Shown in pieces: positions 1 through 9,081 of a DNA stretch of 64,000 nucleotides. Made by a program: the position numbers and the translations under genes. Location: contig NZ_LN890655.1 in NCBI RefSeq assembly GCF_900066015.1, forward strand, positions 310,001 through 374,000. Reading direction: 5' to 3'. Under the pieces are notes generated by a model. That model had not been told where the DNA came from. It saw nothing but the letters and a program-made list of their open reading frames with translations, and searched no databases. Positions within the stretch are counted from its first letter, which is position 1. Every line of letters starts with the position of its first letter. This DNA comes from Candidatus Promineifilum breve (GTDB lineage Bacteria > Chloroflexota > Anaerolineae > Promineifilales > Promineifilaceae).

Positions 1-3000
1 GATCGGGCGCGTCGATCCAGGTTGTGGCTGTTTTGGTGAGGCTTAGGTGGTTGAATGGGGCGGTCGACTCGGCCGCCGACAGGGGGGCGTAACCGATGGT
101 GACGCTATTGTCAATGCGGTGGGCCTGGTCGTTGGTGGGCGCTGCGGCGGCGGTGTAGGTGAGCGAACGCTCTTCACCAGCGGCCATGACCCCCGACCAG
201 GTTAGCTGACGTTTGGCGCGATCATACGTCCAATCGCCGGCGCTGCCGCGGAAACTCAGCGAGATCGGCAGCGTGTTGGTGACCCAGACCCGCCGCGCAA
301 CGTCAGCCTCATTGGCCACAACGAGCGAATAGACGCGCGACTCCGACACCGGGCCGCTGCGCCGGTCAACGGTGAAAGTGCTATTGCCGAGGTCACTCAG
401 GTAGCCGAGGACCGCTTCCATCGCCGCGGTCTGCTGCCCGGCTGGTAGCGTCTCGAACGGCAAGGCCCAAAAGACTGCGCGCCACGGCCGGCCGTTGGCC
501 GCCGTTCCGCCGGCGGCGGTGGCGGCGACCGCGCCTTGATTGTGCCACAGGAACGGCCGGGCGTTTGCCGACGGGGCCAGTCCGTCGCTATAGTTCTGAT
601 ACGCCCCATACGTCAGCGGTTGGCTGCTGCTTAGTTGGGGGGGAGCGCCCAAGCGCTCGTCGAAGAATGCCACCGTCGGCGTGATGGATTCCTGATAAGA
701 GACTACACCCAGATAGTCACGGGCCAGCGCGGAATCGTGGTGGCGAAAGAGAAAATCCTGGCTGCTGAGGAACAGCCGGCCGCCGTGTTCCAGATAGTCG
801 GTGATCGCCGCGGTTTCCTGATGCGTCAGCGCCTGGAACCAGTCGTAGCCGGTGAACCAGATCACCAATTCGTATTCGCGCAAGAAGGCGAACGATGGAC
901 TGCCGCGTAAATCAAACGGCCAGCCGGTTTCCCAGACGTCATACGCCATTCCCAACTCATCGAGCGCTTGCTTATACACGCTTTCGGTGTGGATGAAGCG
1001 ATCATCGTCAACGATCAGCACGTAGCCGGGGGTCTTGTGGTTAATCGACAGAGCGATCGGGGTGGGGGAATCAACAGCATTCGGCCCGCGCGCCGTCAGG
1101 GCCACCTCGTGGTGGCTATCCGGCGGCTGTCCGGCGGGCACGTCAACGGTGACGACGGTATCGGCTGCGCCACAGGGCGGGATAGTCAGCGTGGGCGTCA
1201 GGACGGCCCGCGGCCACCACCCGCCACCGGCCTCAATGGCGAACGTTTGGGTCAGCACGGGGTTGAGATTGCGCAATGTGGCGGTATAGGCGTGTTGGTC
1301 GCCGCCCAGCGCGAAATCCGTCACCTCGGCCGGCTGCCAGATGGCCGCCAGGGGATCATCCGGGCCGAGCAGGACGTCGAGAGTGGTTTGCATGAGCGCG
1401 GCGCGGGCGGCGCGGCCGGAGACGCCCTCCAGGCTAAAGCCGAAATAGAGCAGCCGGAACGGCTCGCAACGCCGCGACAGCAGGGCGGCGGCCGTGCCGT
1501 CGGGGTAGAGCAAGACCGGCTGGGTCAGCGAGCCATCCCGTGGGGCCACGCGGTCGGGGGCGGTCTGGTTGCCGGCGCTGTCGGCCCCGTTCAGGGTCAA
1601 TTGATGCGCGGCAAAAGGGGTGTCCGGCGCGCCATGCAGCGGATCAGCCGGCGATGAATCGGCCAGCCATTTGGCTTTCAGATGGCGCGACCACCAGAGA
1701 GCCATCGAGCCGTTGACGCCGTCGTAATTGGCGACGTTCTGCCCGGCAATGAGCAGCCGCCCACCCAGCCCCAGATAGTCGCTGATCACGCCATTGGCGC
1801 CCAGATAGCCGGGCGAGTCGTTGGGAGCCGACCACAGGATGACATCATAAGCCGCCAACTGTTGCACGGTGGGCAATGGGGCGTAGGGGTTGGTGATCGA
1901 CCAGCGGTCGGCGAAATAGTTGTTGTCTTCCAGGGCCTGATCGTAGTAGGCGGCTTGCGAACGATATTGCCACGGGCCGGAATCGATCAGCAGCAAACGC
2001 GGCCCCGGTGTCAGCGCCACATCGACCGCGTGAGTTTGATCGGCGGCGATCGTCACGCCGACTGTCCCCAGGCGGAAGCCGGGCACTCGGGCCGTGACCT
2101 GGTACTGCCCGGTGGGTAGGCTCATCGCATAACGGCCATCCGGTTGTCGCGCCGGCTCCGGGACAGGCCGGCCGTCGGCCGTGGTAATCCGCAACGCGCC
2201 CTGTAGCTGTTCCCCGCTCCCGGCGTGGCTGAGCTGGAGCGAGAGATTGCCGGCCGGCAAGAACTCAAGTTCAACGTCGTTCACGACCACGTGGCCGGGA
2301 ATGACCTCTACTTTCCGCACGACGCCGGGCGAGTAGGCATAGGCGGCGGCTTGCAAATCATAGCGACCGGGTAGGGCCTTCACCTCGTAGCGCCCCTGGG
2401 GGTCCGTGACAAGCGTCACCGCGCGACCGGCCGGCGTGGTGACGGTGATGGTGGCCGCGACCGGCGCGCCGGTGGGATCGGAGATTCGCCCGGCCAATGT
2501 GCCGGCGGCGGCCAGCGGAGCGACGGCGGCATAGGCATCCAATTGCCCCCAACCGCGCGCCGGGTCGTGGACAGGGTTGCCGGCGGCGGCGGCCAGCCTG
2601 CTCTTCACGTCGCCCGGCGAAAGACGCGGTTCGGCCGACAACATGAGGGCCACCGCGCCGGTCACGTGGGGGGTCGCCATTGACGTGCCGTTCATCAGGG
2701 CGTAGCGTTCATTGGGATAGGACGACAGGATTTGCGCCCCCGGCGCGCTGAGCAGCGGCTTCGGCTCGGCGGTCAGGGGGGACGGGCCGTGGGACGAAAA
2801 CCAGGTGACGGCCCCCGTCGCGTCGGTGGCGGCCACGCTGATCGCGCCGGGATAGCTGGCGGGGGCGTTGATCGAGCCATCACCCGGCCCACTGTTGCCC
2901 GCGGCAAAGACGGCCACGATCCCGGCCGCATCCAGCACACGCACATCATCCAGGAAGGCGGCGTGCGCGCCGGACGATCCCCACGAATTATTCACCACGT

Positions 3001-3949
3001 CGGGGGCCAGCGCCGGATCGCCGCCGGGGGCCAGCAGCCACTCGAAGGCGGCATGAATATTGCTGTCCCGGATGATGCCATGCTCGTCGGCGATGGCGAC
3101 GGCGATCCAATTGGCTCCGGGGGCGACGCCGATACCCTTATGGCCGACGGCCGTGCCGGCGACGTGGGTGCCGTGGCCGTGGAAATCGACGGGAACGGTT
3201 TGTGTCGGCTGCACAGTGTTGTACCAGTTACCGTGGTGGACGGCCGTCTCGCCCCGGCCGCCGCGGTAGTTCTGGCGCAGCGCGGGATGCTGCCAATCGA
3301 CGCCGGTATCGACGATGGCGACGGTGACGCCCGCGCCGTCGTTGCCCAACAGGTTCCAGACGGCCGGGGCGCGCATGGCGTCGATAGACCAATTAGCCGC
3401 CTCGCCCGCCTCGGCCGTCGGCGCGTCGGCCAACCCGGCGAAGCGAAAGTCAGGCGCGCCGCCGGAGTCTGTCATGGCGACGGCCGGCTCACCGAACGCC
3501 TCGTGCTGCTGGTCGAGGGCGACGTTGGCGACGCCGGGCCGGGCGGTCAGCTCGCCGGCCAGTTCCGGGGTCACCGTGGCGGCTATGGCATTGATGATCC
3601 AAAAGGAGCGAACATTCTGTACCCGGCCGGCCCTGGCGAAGGTGGTCAGCTCGGCCAATAGGGGCGCTTGCGATGCCGCGGCCACGCTCTTCAGTTGGTC
3701 GATGATGGCCCCCCGACGTTCCACACTGTTGCCAATCCTGGCCGAAGCCGACAGATCGGCCGCCTGCTCCATCCGGATGATGACGTCCACCATACCCGCG
3801 GCAGAATCGCCCGGAGACGTGGCGCTCGGCGCGTCCGGCGGGTAACTTTCCGGTTGGGCCGTTGCCACCACCATGAGGCGCAACAGCAGGAATAGCGCCG
3901 CGCCGGCGGCCAGACAAGCGATGAAGATGGGGGCGGGACGAGCCGACAT
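1..3949 (-). CDS. Secreted subtilase-family (S8) serine protease, C-terminus beyond window
   Basis: At least 1316 residues are visible on the minus strand in one uninterrupted frame; the gene runs off the window start. Residues about 8-28 are a hydrophobic signal or anchor, and residues 45-165 resemble an I9-type propeptide. The catalytic triad is clear: Asp214 in AIVDTGVDW, His259 in HGHGTHVAG and Ser423 in NGTSMATPHV, with the oxyanion Asn in VNNSWGS. After the protease come a carboxypeptidase-regulatory-like beta sandwich (GRISDPTGAPVAA, about residue 465), a second such domain, and two segments that start LLLIDSG and YVLIVDDD. The visible end (LSLTKTATT) looks like a DUF11-type stalk repeat. 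It is an extracellular protease, probably surface-attached. The start ATG at 3949 is the first in frame before the signal segment. Substrate unknown. Confidence 0.9.
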   Translation of the reverse strand, partial: MSARPAPIFIACLAAGAALFLLLRLMVVATAQPESYPPDAPSATSPGDSAAGMVDVIIRMEQAADLSASARIGNSVERRGAIIDQLKSVAAASQAPLLAELTTFARAGRVQNVRSFWIINAIAATVTPELAGELTARPGVANVALDQQHEAFGEPAVAMTDSGGAPDFRFAGLADAPTAEAGEAANWSIDAMRAPAVWNLLGNDGAGVTVAIVDTGVDWQHPALRQNYRGGRGETAVHHGNWYNTVQPTQTVPVDFHGHGTHVAGTAVGHKGIGVAPGANWIAVAIADEHGIIRDSNIHAAFEWLLAPGGDPALAPDVVNNSWGSSGAHAAFLDDVRVLDAAGIVAVFAAGNSGPGDGSINAPASYPGAISVAATDATGAVTWFSSHGPSPLTAEPKPLLSAPGAQILSSYPNERYALMNGTSMATPHVTGAVALMLSAEPRLSPGDVKSRLAAAAGNPVHDPARGWGQLDAYAAVAPLAAAGTLAGRISDPTGAPVAATITVTTPAGRAVTLVTDPQGRYEVKALPGRYDLQAAAYAYSPGVVRKVEVIPGHVVVNDVELEFLPAGNLSLQLSHAGSGEQLQGALRITTADGRPVPEPARQPDGRYAMSLPTGQYQVTARVPGFRLGTVGVTIAADQTHAVDVALTPGPRLLLIDSGPWQYRSQAAYYDQALEDNNYFADRWSITNPYAPLPTVQQLAAYDVILWSAPNDSPGYLGANGVISDYLGLGGRLLIAGQNVANYDGVNGSMALWWSRHLKAKWLADSSPADPLHGAPDTPFAAHQLTLNGADSAGNQTAPDRVAPRDGSLTQPVLLYPDGTAAALLSRRCEPFRLLYFGFSLEGVSGRAARAALMQTTLDVLLGPDDPLAAIWQPAEVTDFALGGDQHAYTATLRNLNPVLTQTFAIEAGGGWWPRAVLTPTLTIPPCGAADTVVTVDVPAGQPPDSHHEVALTARGPNAVDSPTPIALSINHKTPGYVLIVDDDRFIHTESVYKQALDELGMAYDVWETGWPFDLRGSPSFAFLREYELVIWFTGYDWFQALTHQETAAITDYLEHGGRLFLSSQDFLFRHHDSALARDYLGVVSYQESITPTVAFFDERLGAPPQLSSSQPLTYGAYQNYSDGLAPSANARPFLWHNQGAVAATAAGGTAANGRPWRAVFWALPFETLPAGQQTAAMEAVLGYLSDLGNSTFTVDRRSGPVSESRVYSLVVANEADVARRVWVTNTLPISLSFRGSAGDWTYDRAKRQLTWSGVMAAGEERSLTYTAAAAPTNDQAHRIDNSVTIGYAPLSAAESTAPFNHLSLTKTATTWIDAPD

Positions 3950-4001
3950 GGCGTTGATTATACTGCCGCCATGGCCGTAAACCCACGGGCGGCCGGCAAC
4001 A

Positions 4002-4031
4002 AAAAAGCCATCCCGCGATGGATGGCTTTTT
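4002..4031 (-). terminator. Rho-independent terminator after the DUF59 gene
   Basis: Inverted repeat with 12-base arms (4002-4013 and 4020-4031) and a 6-base loop. The arms end in runs of A and T, so it can work in both directions. It lies between the stop of the DUF59 gene and the start of the subtilase gene, both on the minus strand, and separates the two transcripts. Confidence 0.8.
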
Positions 4032-4061
4032 GAACCGTTGCATGTCGTACGTGGTCGCGGG

Positions 4062-4367
4062 CTAAAACAGCCCCCAATCGCCGCCGGCCCCTTCTTCCAT
4101 CATCGACGGATCCCACAGCTCCATGCCGATCTCGACCAGGACGCCGCCGGGTATGACTTGATTGCCCACCATACGTACCTGCTCGATCAGTTGCGGCCCA
4201 TAGGGGCAAAACGGCGTGGTCAGGATCATGGTGATTTTCATTTTGTCCGTGTCCGGGTCGGCTTCCACGGCCCGCACCAACCCCAACTCCACGATGTTCA
4301 AGCCGATCTCCGGGTCGATTACGGAGCGGAGAGACTCCATCAGTTGTTCTTCTTTACTGGCGATCAT
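4062..4367 (-). CDS. DUF59 / MIP18-family iron-sulfur assembly protein
   Basis: 101-residue PaaD/SufT-like protein. It shows the family signature DPEIGLNIVELGLV near residue 18 and the conserved cysteine in TTPFCPYG. Members help mature or transfer Fe-S clusters in the cytoplasm. I chose ATG 4367 because GAGG sits just upstream and family similarity begins there; the longer in-frame extension overlaps the upstream gene and looks non-coding. It starts 17 bases after the stop of the SufR-like gene, so the two form a small operon divergent from sufCBD. That context supports a role in the SUF pathway. Confidence 0.9.
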   Translation of the reverse strand: MIASKEEQLMESLRSVIDPEIGLNIVELGLVRAVEADPDTDKMKITMILTTPFCPYGPQLIEQVRMVGNQVIPGGVLVEIGMELWDPSMMEEGAGGDWGLF

Positions 4368-4384
4368 TCTTGCCTCGCTAAACG

Positions 4385-5083
4385 TTAGTTCATTTCTTTG
4401 ACAGTTTTGATGACAGTGGCCGGTTGCCCGCCGGTGTCGATGGTAAACTGGCAGCAACTGGCCCCGTGGAGCATGCAGCTTTCCTGGTGGACGCGCAATT
4501 GCAGCACGCCACTCATCAATTGCCGGTCGAAATTGCATACCTCGGCGTGGGTGCTGCCGATTGACAGGTAAGGGCAGCTATACTCCACCAGCCGATAGCC
4601 ATCCGGTGTCCGCTCCCACGTCGAGAGGAAGCCTTCCTCGGACAGCAGCTTCACCAGATAGTCCAGCCGTTGCTCCAGCGCCAGATGCTCAAATTCGCCG
4701 CGATGTTCCCGCAGGACGGTATCCACAACCCCTTCGAAGATTTCGGCCAACAGCTTCTCCGGGAGACGATCTTTCATCTCATCCAGCAAGCGGCTGGTCA
4801 GGCGGACGTAGCGCTTGGGAAACAGTTCCTGGCCGCGCTCGCTCAGGGAGTAGACGTAGTAGGGGCGGCCGACCTTGCGGCGAATCGTGGCCGATTCAAT
4901 CGTCCCTTCGGCCTGGAGCGCGTTTAGATGATGGCGAACGGTGACGGGGGAGATATCGGCCGCTCCGGCCAACTCCTCGACCGTCGATTGCGGCGACGAC
5001 TTGATCGTATGAAGGATGATATCGCGCGTCGTCCGTTTCTTGTGGTTGGGCCGGCTATATTCGTCCGCTTGCATACGCATCAT
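4385..5083 (-). CDS. sufR: SufR-like winged-helix repressor with cysteine cluster
   Basis: 232-residue transcriptional regulator. Residues about 17-75 form a DeoR/ArsR-type winged helix (ILHTIKSSPQSTVEELAGAA, then SPVTVRHHLNAL). The C-terminal half holds five cysteines, Cys170, Cys183, Cys203, Cys210 and Cys211. The Cys-x12-Cys spacing of the first pair matches the start of the cluster motif in cyanobacterial SufR, which binds an Fe-S cluster and represses the suf operon. It is divergently transcribed from sufC, as in cyanobacteria. Cluster binding is inferred. The ATGs at 5083, 5080 and 5074 are all possible; no clear Shine-Dalgarno sequence decides. Confidence 0.88.
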   Translation of the reverse strand: MMRMQADEYSRPNHKKRTTRDIILHTIKSSPQSTVEELAGAADISPVTVRHHLNALQAEGTIESATIRRKVGRPYYVYSLSERGQELFPKRYVRLTSRLLDEMKDRLPEKLLAEIFEGVVDTVLREHRGEFEHLALEQRLDYLVKLLSEEGFLSTWERTPDGYRLVEYSCPYLSIGSTHAEVCNFDRQLMSGVLQLRVHQESCMLHGASCCQFTIDTGGQPATVIKTVKEMN

Positions 5084-5131
5084 TGTTGGTGGGATAATCG
5101 TCCGGGCTTGTTATAGGGAACTGGTCGCTTT

Positions 5132-5163
5132 GGTTGGGTAAGAGATTGAACCCTTACCCGACC
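5132..5163 (-). promoter_or_regulatory. Inverted repeat in the sufR mRNA leader
   Basis: Arms 5132-5142 and 5153-5163 (GGTTGGGTAAG with its complement, one G-T pair) around a 10-base loop. It lies downstream of the minus-strand promoter and upstream of the sufR start, so it would be a hairpin in the leader or a protein-binding site. Confidence 0.45.
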
Positions 5164-5217
5164 GGGATAATAAGTTTACTGGACATTATACCCACACTTA
5201 AAATCATTCCCCGTGGC

Positions 5218-5246
5218 ATTATAGCAATTCCTATCAATGATGTCAA
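5218..5246 (-). promoter_or_regulatory. Consensus sigma-70 promoter for sufR
   Basis: On the minus strand TTGACA (5241-5246), a 17-base spacer and TATAAT (5218-5223): exact consensus at both boxes. A second TATAAT on the same strand is at 5184-5189, without a good -35. Confidence 0.85.
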
Positions 5247-5257
5247 TTTATGGTATT

Positions 5258-5277
5258 TTTATCATCATTATGATAAA
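5258..5277. promoter_or_regulatory. Palindromic operator candidate between divergent suf promoters
   Basis: TTTATCAT (5258-5265), four bases, then its exact complement (5270-5277). It sits between the two -35 boxes (5241-5246 minus; 5280-5285 plus), two bases from the plus-strand box. A dimeric repressor here could block both promoters. The sequence is not the CAAC-N6-GTTG site described for cyanobacterial SufR, so assigning it to SufR is inference. Confidence 0.6.
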
Positions 5278-5279
5278 TA

Positions 5280-5308
5280 TTGACGCTCTAATAACGCTAT
5301 GCTATAAT
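5280..5308 (+). promoter_or_regulatory. Sigma-70 promoter for sufCBD
   Basis: TTGACG (5280-5285), 17-base spacer, TATAAT (5303-5308). Predicted transcription start is near 5315, giving a leader of about 95 bases with a GAGGAG ribosome site before sufC. Confidence 0.85.
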
Positions 5309-5408
5309 TTTGACTGCCTGTCCCTAGCAGGCCGCCTATAACAAAACCAATTTGCGGGCAAGCCATCTGAATCACTCCCCGCAATCGCTTTGAGGAGCTC
5401 ACTGTACG

Positions 5409-6191
5409 ATGACTGTTGCGTTGGAAATCAATAATCTCCACGTCAATATTGGAGAAAACCGCATCTTAAAAGGCATCAACCTGTTGGTGAAACAGGGTGA
5501 GATTCACGCCCTAATGGGGCCGAACGGCTCGGGCAAGAGTACATTGGCCTACACCCTGGCCGGCCATCCAGCCTACGAGCCTTCGGCAGGGCAGGTCACC
5601 TTTGACGGCAAGGATCTGCTGGAGATGGAAGCCGACGAGCGTTCGCGCGAGGGCCTGTTTCTGGCCTTCCAATATCCGGTGGCCGTGCCCGGCGTGACGG
5701 TCGCCAAGTTCTTGCGCCAGGCCATCAACTCCCGCCGCAAGGCCCTCAACCCCGACGACAAAGGCATGCCCATCCCCGAATTTCGCCGCCTGCTGCGCGA
5801 CAAGATGGACATCCTGGGCATCGACCAGAAATTCGCCGGCCGCTATCTGAACGAAGGCTTCTCCGGCGGCGAGAAGAAGCGGGCCGAGATCTTGCAGATG
5901 GCGATGCTGGAGCCGAAGATCGCCATCATGGATGAGACCGACTCCGGCCTCGACATCGACGCCCTGCGCATCGTGGCCGAAGGGGCGGGCCGGTTGCACG
6001 ACTTGAATCAGATGGGCGTGCTGGTCATCACCCACTACCAGCGCATCCTCAACCACATCCAGCCCGATCACGTCCACATCATGCTCGACGGCCGCATCGT
6101 CGAGAGCGGCGGCTCTGAGCTGGCCCTGCATCTGGAAGAGAACGGCTACGACTGGCTGCGCGAGAAGTATGGCACAGCGGAGGTGGCATAG
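5409..6191 (+). CDS. sufC: SufC, ATPase of the SufBCD scaffold
   Basis: 260-residue ABC-type ATPase of the Fe-S cluster assembly scaffold. Walker A is GPNGSGKST, the signature is the SUF-specific FSGGEKKRAE, and Walker B is AIMDETDSGLD. SufC binds SufB and SufD in the cytoplasm and drives the conformational change needed for cluster assembly; it is not a transporter. GAGGAG lies 12 bases before ATG. The stop is directly followed by the sufB start, so the genes are translated from one mRNA. Confidence 0.97.
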   Translation: MTVALEINNLHVNIGENRILKGINLLVKQGEIHALMGPNGSGKSTLAYTLAGHPAYEPSAGQVTFDGKDLLEMEADERSREGLFLAFQYPVAVPGVTVAKFLRQAINSRRKALNPDDKGMPIPEFRRLLRDKMDILGIDQKFAGRYLNEGFSGGEKKRAEILQMAMLEPKIAIMDETDSGLDIDALRIVAEGAGRLHDLNQMGVLVITHYQRILNHIQPDHVHIMLDGRIVESGGSELALHLEENGYDWLREKYGTAEVA

Positions 6192-7631
6192 ATGACTGAA
6201 CAACTCCTGGAACGCGACGTAACCGAAAACGAAATGCTGGCCGGCGTCAATGATGATTACGCCACCAAGTATGGCTTTGCCGATGTCGAGGATTACGTCT
6301 TTAAGGCCGAGCGCGGACTGGATGAGAAAGTCGTCCGTTCCATTTCGGCCATGAAGGGCGAACCGGAATGGATGCTGAACATACGTCTTCAGGCCTACCG
6401 CAACTTCCTGGATCGGCCCATGCCGGACTGGGGGGCTGATCTGTCCGGCATTGATTTCGCCAACATTTTCTACTACATCAAGCCCTCGGCCCAGCAGGAA
6501 GATTCGTGGGAGGACGTGCCCGGCTACATTAAGGACACGTTCAACAAGCTGGGCATTCCCGAAGCGGAGCAGAAGTTCCTGTCGGGCGTGGCCGCGCAAT
6601 ACGAATCCGAGGTGGTCTACCACAGCATCAAGAAAGAGCTGGAGGCGAAGGGCGTCATCTTCCTGGGCATGGACGATGGCCTGGCCCAATACCCCGACCT
6701 CGTAAAAGAGTATTTCGGCACGATCATCCCGCCCAACGATAACAAATTCGCGGCGCTGAACACGGCCGTCTGGTCGGGCGGCAGCTTCATCTACGTGCCG
6801 CCGGGCGTCCACATCGAGATGCCGCTGCAAGCCTATTTCCGCATCAACGCCAAGAACGTGGGCCAATTCGAGCGCACGCTGATCATCGTCGATGAGGGGG
6901 CTTACGTCCATTACGTCGAGGGCTGCACCGCGCCGGTCTATTCGTCCGACTCGTTGCACTCGGCCGTGGTCGAGATCATCGTCAAGAAGGGCGGCCGTTG
7001 CCGCTATACGACCATCCAGAACTGGTCGAACAACGTCTACAATCTGGTCACCAAGCGGGCGATGGCCTACGAAAACGCCACAATGGAGTGGGTTGACGGC
7101 AATCTTGGCTCCAAGGTGACGATGAAATACCCGGCCGTCTATCTGATGGGCGAGGGCGCGCACGGCGAAATCCTGTCCATCGCCTTTGCCGGCAAGGGCC
7201 AGCACCAGGACGCGGGCGGGAAGGTCGTCCACATGGCGCCCCGCACCAGCAGCCGGATCATCTCCAAATCGATCAGCAAGGGGGGCGGCCGTGCTTCCTA
7301 TCGTGGCCTGCTCAAGGTGGCCGAGGGCGCGTTCGACTGCAAGTCCAATGTCGTCTGCGATGCCCTGCTGCTGGACGAGAACAGCCGGTCGGATACCTAT
7401 CCCTACATCGAGATCAACGAGCAAGACGTGACCATCGGCCACGAGGCATCGGTCAGCAAGGTCGGCGAGGAGCAGGTCTTCTACCTGATGAGCCGCGGCA
7501 TTGCTGAGGACGAGGCCAACGCCATGATCGTCAACGGCTTCATCGAGCCGCTGGTCAAGGAATTGCCGATGGAGTACGCCATCGAAATGAATCGCCTGAT
7601 TCAACTGCAAATGGAGGGTAGCATTGGCTGA
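6192..7631 (+). CDS. sufB: SufB, Fe-S cluster scaffold subunit
   Basis: 479 residues, the usual SufB length. The core beta-helix motifs are present, including [20 protein letters not shown] and the C-terminal [18 protein letters not shown]. Cys389 in VVCDALL aligns with the conserved cysteine that accepts sulfur in SufB. It assembles clusters with SufC and SufD. The start abuts sufC and the last 8 bases overlap sufD, which indicates translational coupling. Confidence 0.97.
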   Translation: MTEQLLERDVTENEMLAGVNDDYATKYGFADVEDYVFKAERGLDEKVVRSISAMKGEPEWMLNIRLQAYRNFLDRPMPDWGADLSGIDFANIFYYIKPSAQQEDSWEDVPGYIKDTFNKLGIPEAEQKFLSGVAAQYESEVVYHSIKKELEAKGVIFLGMDDGLAQYPDLVKEYFGTIIPPNDNKFAALNTAVWSGGSFIYVPPGVHIEMPLQAYFRINAKNVGQFERTLIIVDEGAYVHYVEGCTAPVYSSDSLHSAVVEIIVKKGGRCRYTTIQNWSNNVYNLVTKRAMAYENATMEWVDGNLGSKVTMKYPAVYLMGEGAHGEILSIAFAGKGQHQDAGGKVVHMAPRTSSRIISKSISKGGGRASYRGLLKVAEGAFDCKSNVVCDALLLDENSRSDTYPYIEINEQDVTIGHEASVSKVGEEQVFYLMSRGIAEDEANAMIVNGFIEPLVKELPMEYAIEMNRLIQLQMEGSIG

Positions 7632-8931
7632 GTTGTTGCCCTTTAGCCGCGATGCCGTCCTGAAGTTGTCGGCGTCGCTTGCCGAACCGGAGTGGATGCT
7701 GGCCCTGCGCTTGCGCGCCTGGGAAATCTACGCGTCTCTGCCGGTTCCCACTACCCAGGATGAAGCGTGGCGGCGCACCGACATCCGGCGCTTCAAGCTG
7801 GATTCGTTCGGCGTGTCGCTCAACGGCAATGGCGTCAGCGCGACGGATATTCCCGCCCATCTGGGGGCGCAGTTGACCGAAGAGGCTGCCGGCGGCGTCC
7901 TGGTGGAAGCCGACGGCGTCCTGAAGACCTATGAACTGAGCGACGAGTTGCGGGCGCAGGGGGTCATCTTCTGCGACATGCACACCGCCGTGCGCGATCA
8001 TGGCGATCTGGTGCGCCGCTACTTTATGACCCAGGCCGTGCGCATCGACGAGGGTAAGTTCGCCGCGCTCCACGGCGCGTTTTGGCGGGGCGGCGTGTTC
8101 CTCTACGTGCCGCGCAACGTGACCGCCGCCGCGCCGCTGCACAGCGCCCTGTGGGCCACCAGCGGCCGGACGTTCACCCACACCCTGGTTGTGCTGGACA
8201 CGAACTCCGAGGCGACCTTCATCGATGAGTATGCCTCCCCGGCGCGCGGCGAGGGCCAGGCCCTGCATAACGGGGCGATCGAGTTGATCGTCGGCGATGG
8301 GGCCAGCCTGCACTACGCCTCGTTGCAGGATTTCGGCTCTAACGTCTGGCAATTCAATCACGAATGCGGCCGGGTCGGCCGCGACGGCAAGCTGGACTGG
8401 ATCACCAGCGTCATGGGCACGCGCCTGACGAAAGCGTTCCAGACGGCCGAACTGGACGCGCCCGGCGGCTGGGCGCGCATGTCGGGCATCTTCTTCACCA
8501 ACGGCCGCCAGCACGTCGATCTGGACACGCAGCAGAACCACAACGCGGCCGACACAACGAGCGACCTGCTCTATAAGGGCGCGCTGAAGGATAACTCCCG
8601 CTCGGTCTGGCAGGGGATGATCAAGGCTCTGCCCGATTCGCAGCGCATCGACGGCTTCCAGGCCAACCGCAACCTGATGCTCGACAAGACGGCCCGCGCC
8701 GATTCCATCCCCGGCCTCGAGATTCAGGCGGATGACGTGCGATGTACCCATGCCTCGACAGTCGGCAAACTGGACGAGGAAGAGATCTTCTACCTGATGA
8801 GTCGCGGCATCCCGCGGATGGAGGCGATTCGCATGGTCATCCAGGGTTTCTTTGACCCGGTGATGCAGCGCATTCCGTTTGAAGGGGTACGCACGCGAAT
8901 CTTCGACCGAATTCTTGAGAAAGTGGGCTGA
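7624..8931 (+). CDS. sufD: SufD, SufBCD complex subunit
   Basis: 435-residue SufB paralogue. His376 in CTHASTVG corresponds to the conserved SufD histidine thought to act in cluster formation, followed by [12 protein letters not shown]. The N-terminal helices carry [14 protein letters not shown], the same segment as in SufB. The start is TTG at 7624, overlapping the sufB stop by 8 bases, with GGAGG inside the sufB end as ribosome site. Confidence 0.96.
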   Translation: MAELLPFSRDAVLKLSASLAEPEWMLALRLRAWEIYASLPVPTTQDEAWRRTDIRRFKLDSFGVSLNGNGVSATDIPAHLGAQLTEEAAGGVLVEADGVLKTYELSDELRAQGVIFCDMHTAVRDHGDLVRRYFMTQAVRIDEGKFAALHGAFWRGGVFLYVPRNVTAAAPLHSALWATSGRTFTHTLVVLDTNSEATFIDEYASPARGEGQALHNGAIELIVGDGASLHYASLQDFGSNVWQFNHECGRVGRDGKLDWITSVMGTRLTKAFQTAELDAPGGWARMSGIFFTNGRQHVDLDTQQNHNAADTTSDLLYKGALKDNSRSVWQGMIKALPDSQRIDGFQANRNLMLDKTARADSIPGLEIQADDVRCTHASTVGKLDEEEIFYLMSRGIPRMEAIRMVIQGFFDPVMQRIPFEGVRTRIFDRILEKVG

Positions 8932-8966
8932 CGTTCACTTTCCCCTCACCCTCGTTACTGCTTGCC

Positions 8967-9017
8967 GCCGGCTATTGTCCCGCTCCTGTCCCGGATAGGA
9001 GCGCGACGATAGCCGGC
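8967..9017 (+). terminator. Long hairpin after sufD
   Basis: 21-base arms (8967-8987 and 8997-9017) with one G-T pair, one mismatch and a 9-base loop. There is no clear T-tract. It probably marks the 3' end or a processing site between sufCBD and the sulfurtransferase gene. Confidence 0.6.
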
Positions 9018-9081
9018 GTTTGCCGTTATTCCCTGTTGCAACGTTCAAAACATTGTGCAATTCGAAAAGGAGATAAACAAC

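Larger units (their letters stand above)
5084..5408. promoter_or_regulatory. Divergent sufR / sufCBD control region
   Basis: 325-base gene-free stretch, markedly AT-rich compared with the coding DNA around it. It contains a consensus promoter on each strand, a palindrome between the two -35 boxes, a leader hairpin on the sufR side and a 5' leader of about 90 bases before sufC. The listed sub-elements explain most of it; no small ORF was recognised. Confidence 0.85.

Noticed and set aside
2732-3661. 309-codon plus-strand frame opposite the subtilase
   Set aside because: The minus strand carries an intact protease with catalytic triad; the plus-strand frame is its mirror.
5258-5277. Same operator as at 41293-41316
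   Set aside because: Both contain ATCAT and ATGAT half-sites, but spacer lengths (4 versus 10 between those half-sites) and flanks differ, so I do not treat them as one regulon.
5511-7610. 699-codon open frame on the minus strand opposite sufC and sufB
   Set aside because: It is antisense to well-conserved genes; its composition (Asp, Val, Gln, His-rich) is the usual shadow of GC-rich codons on the other strand, with no recognisable domain.
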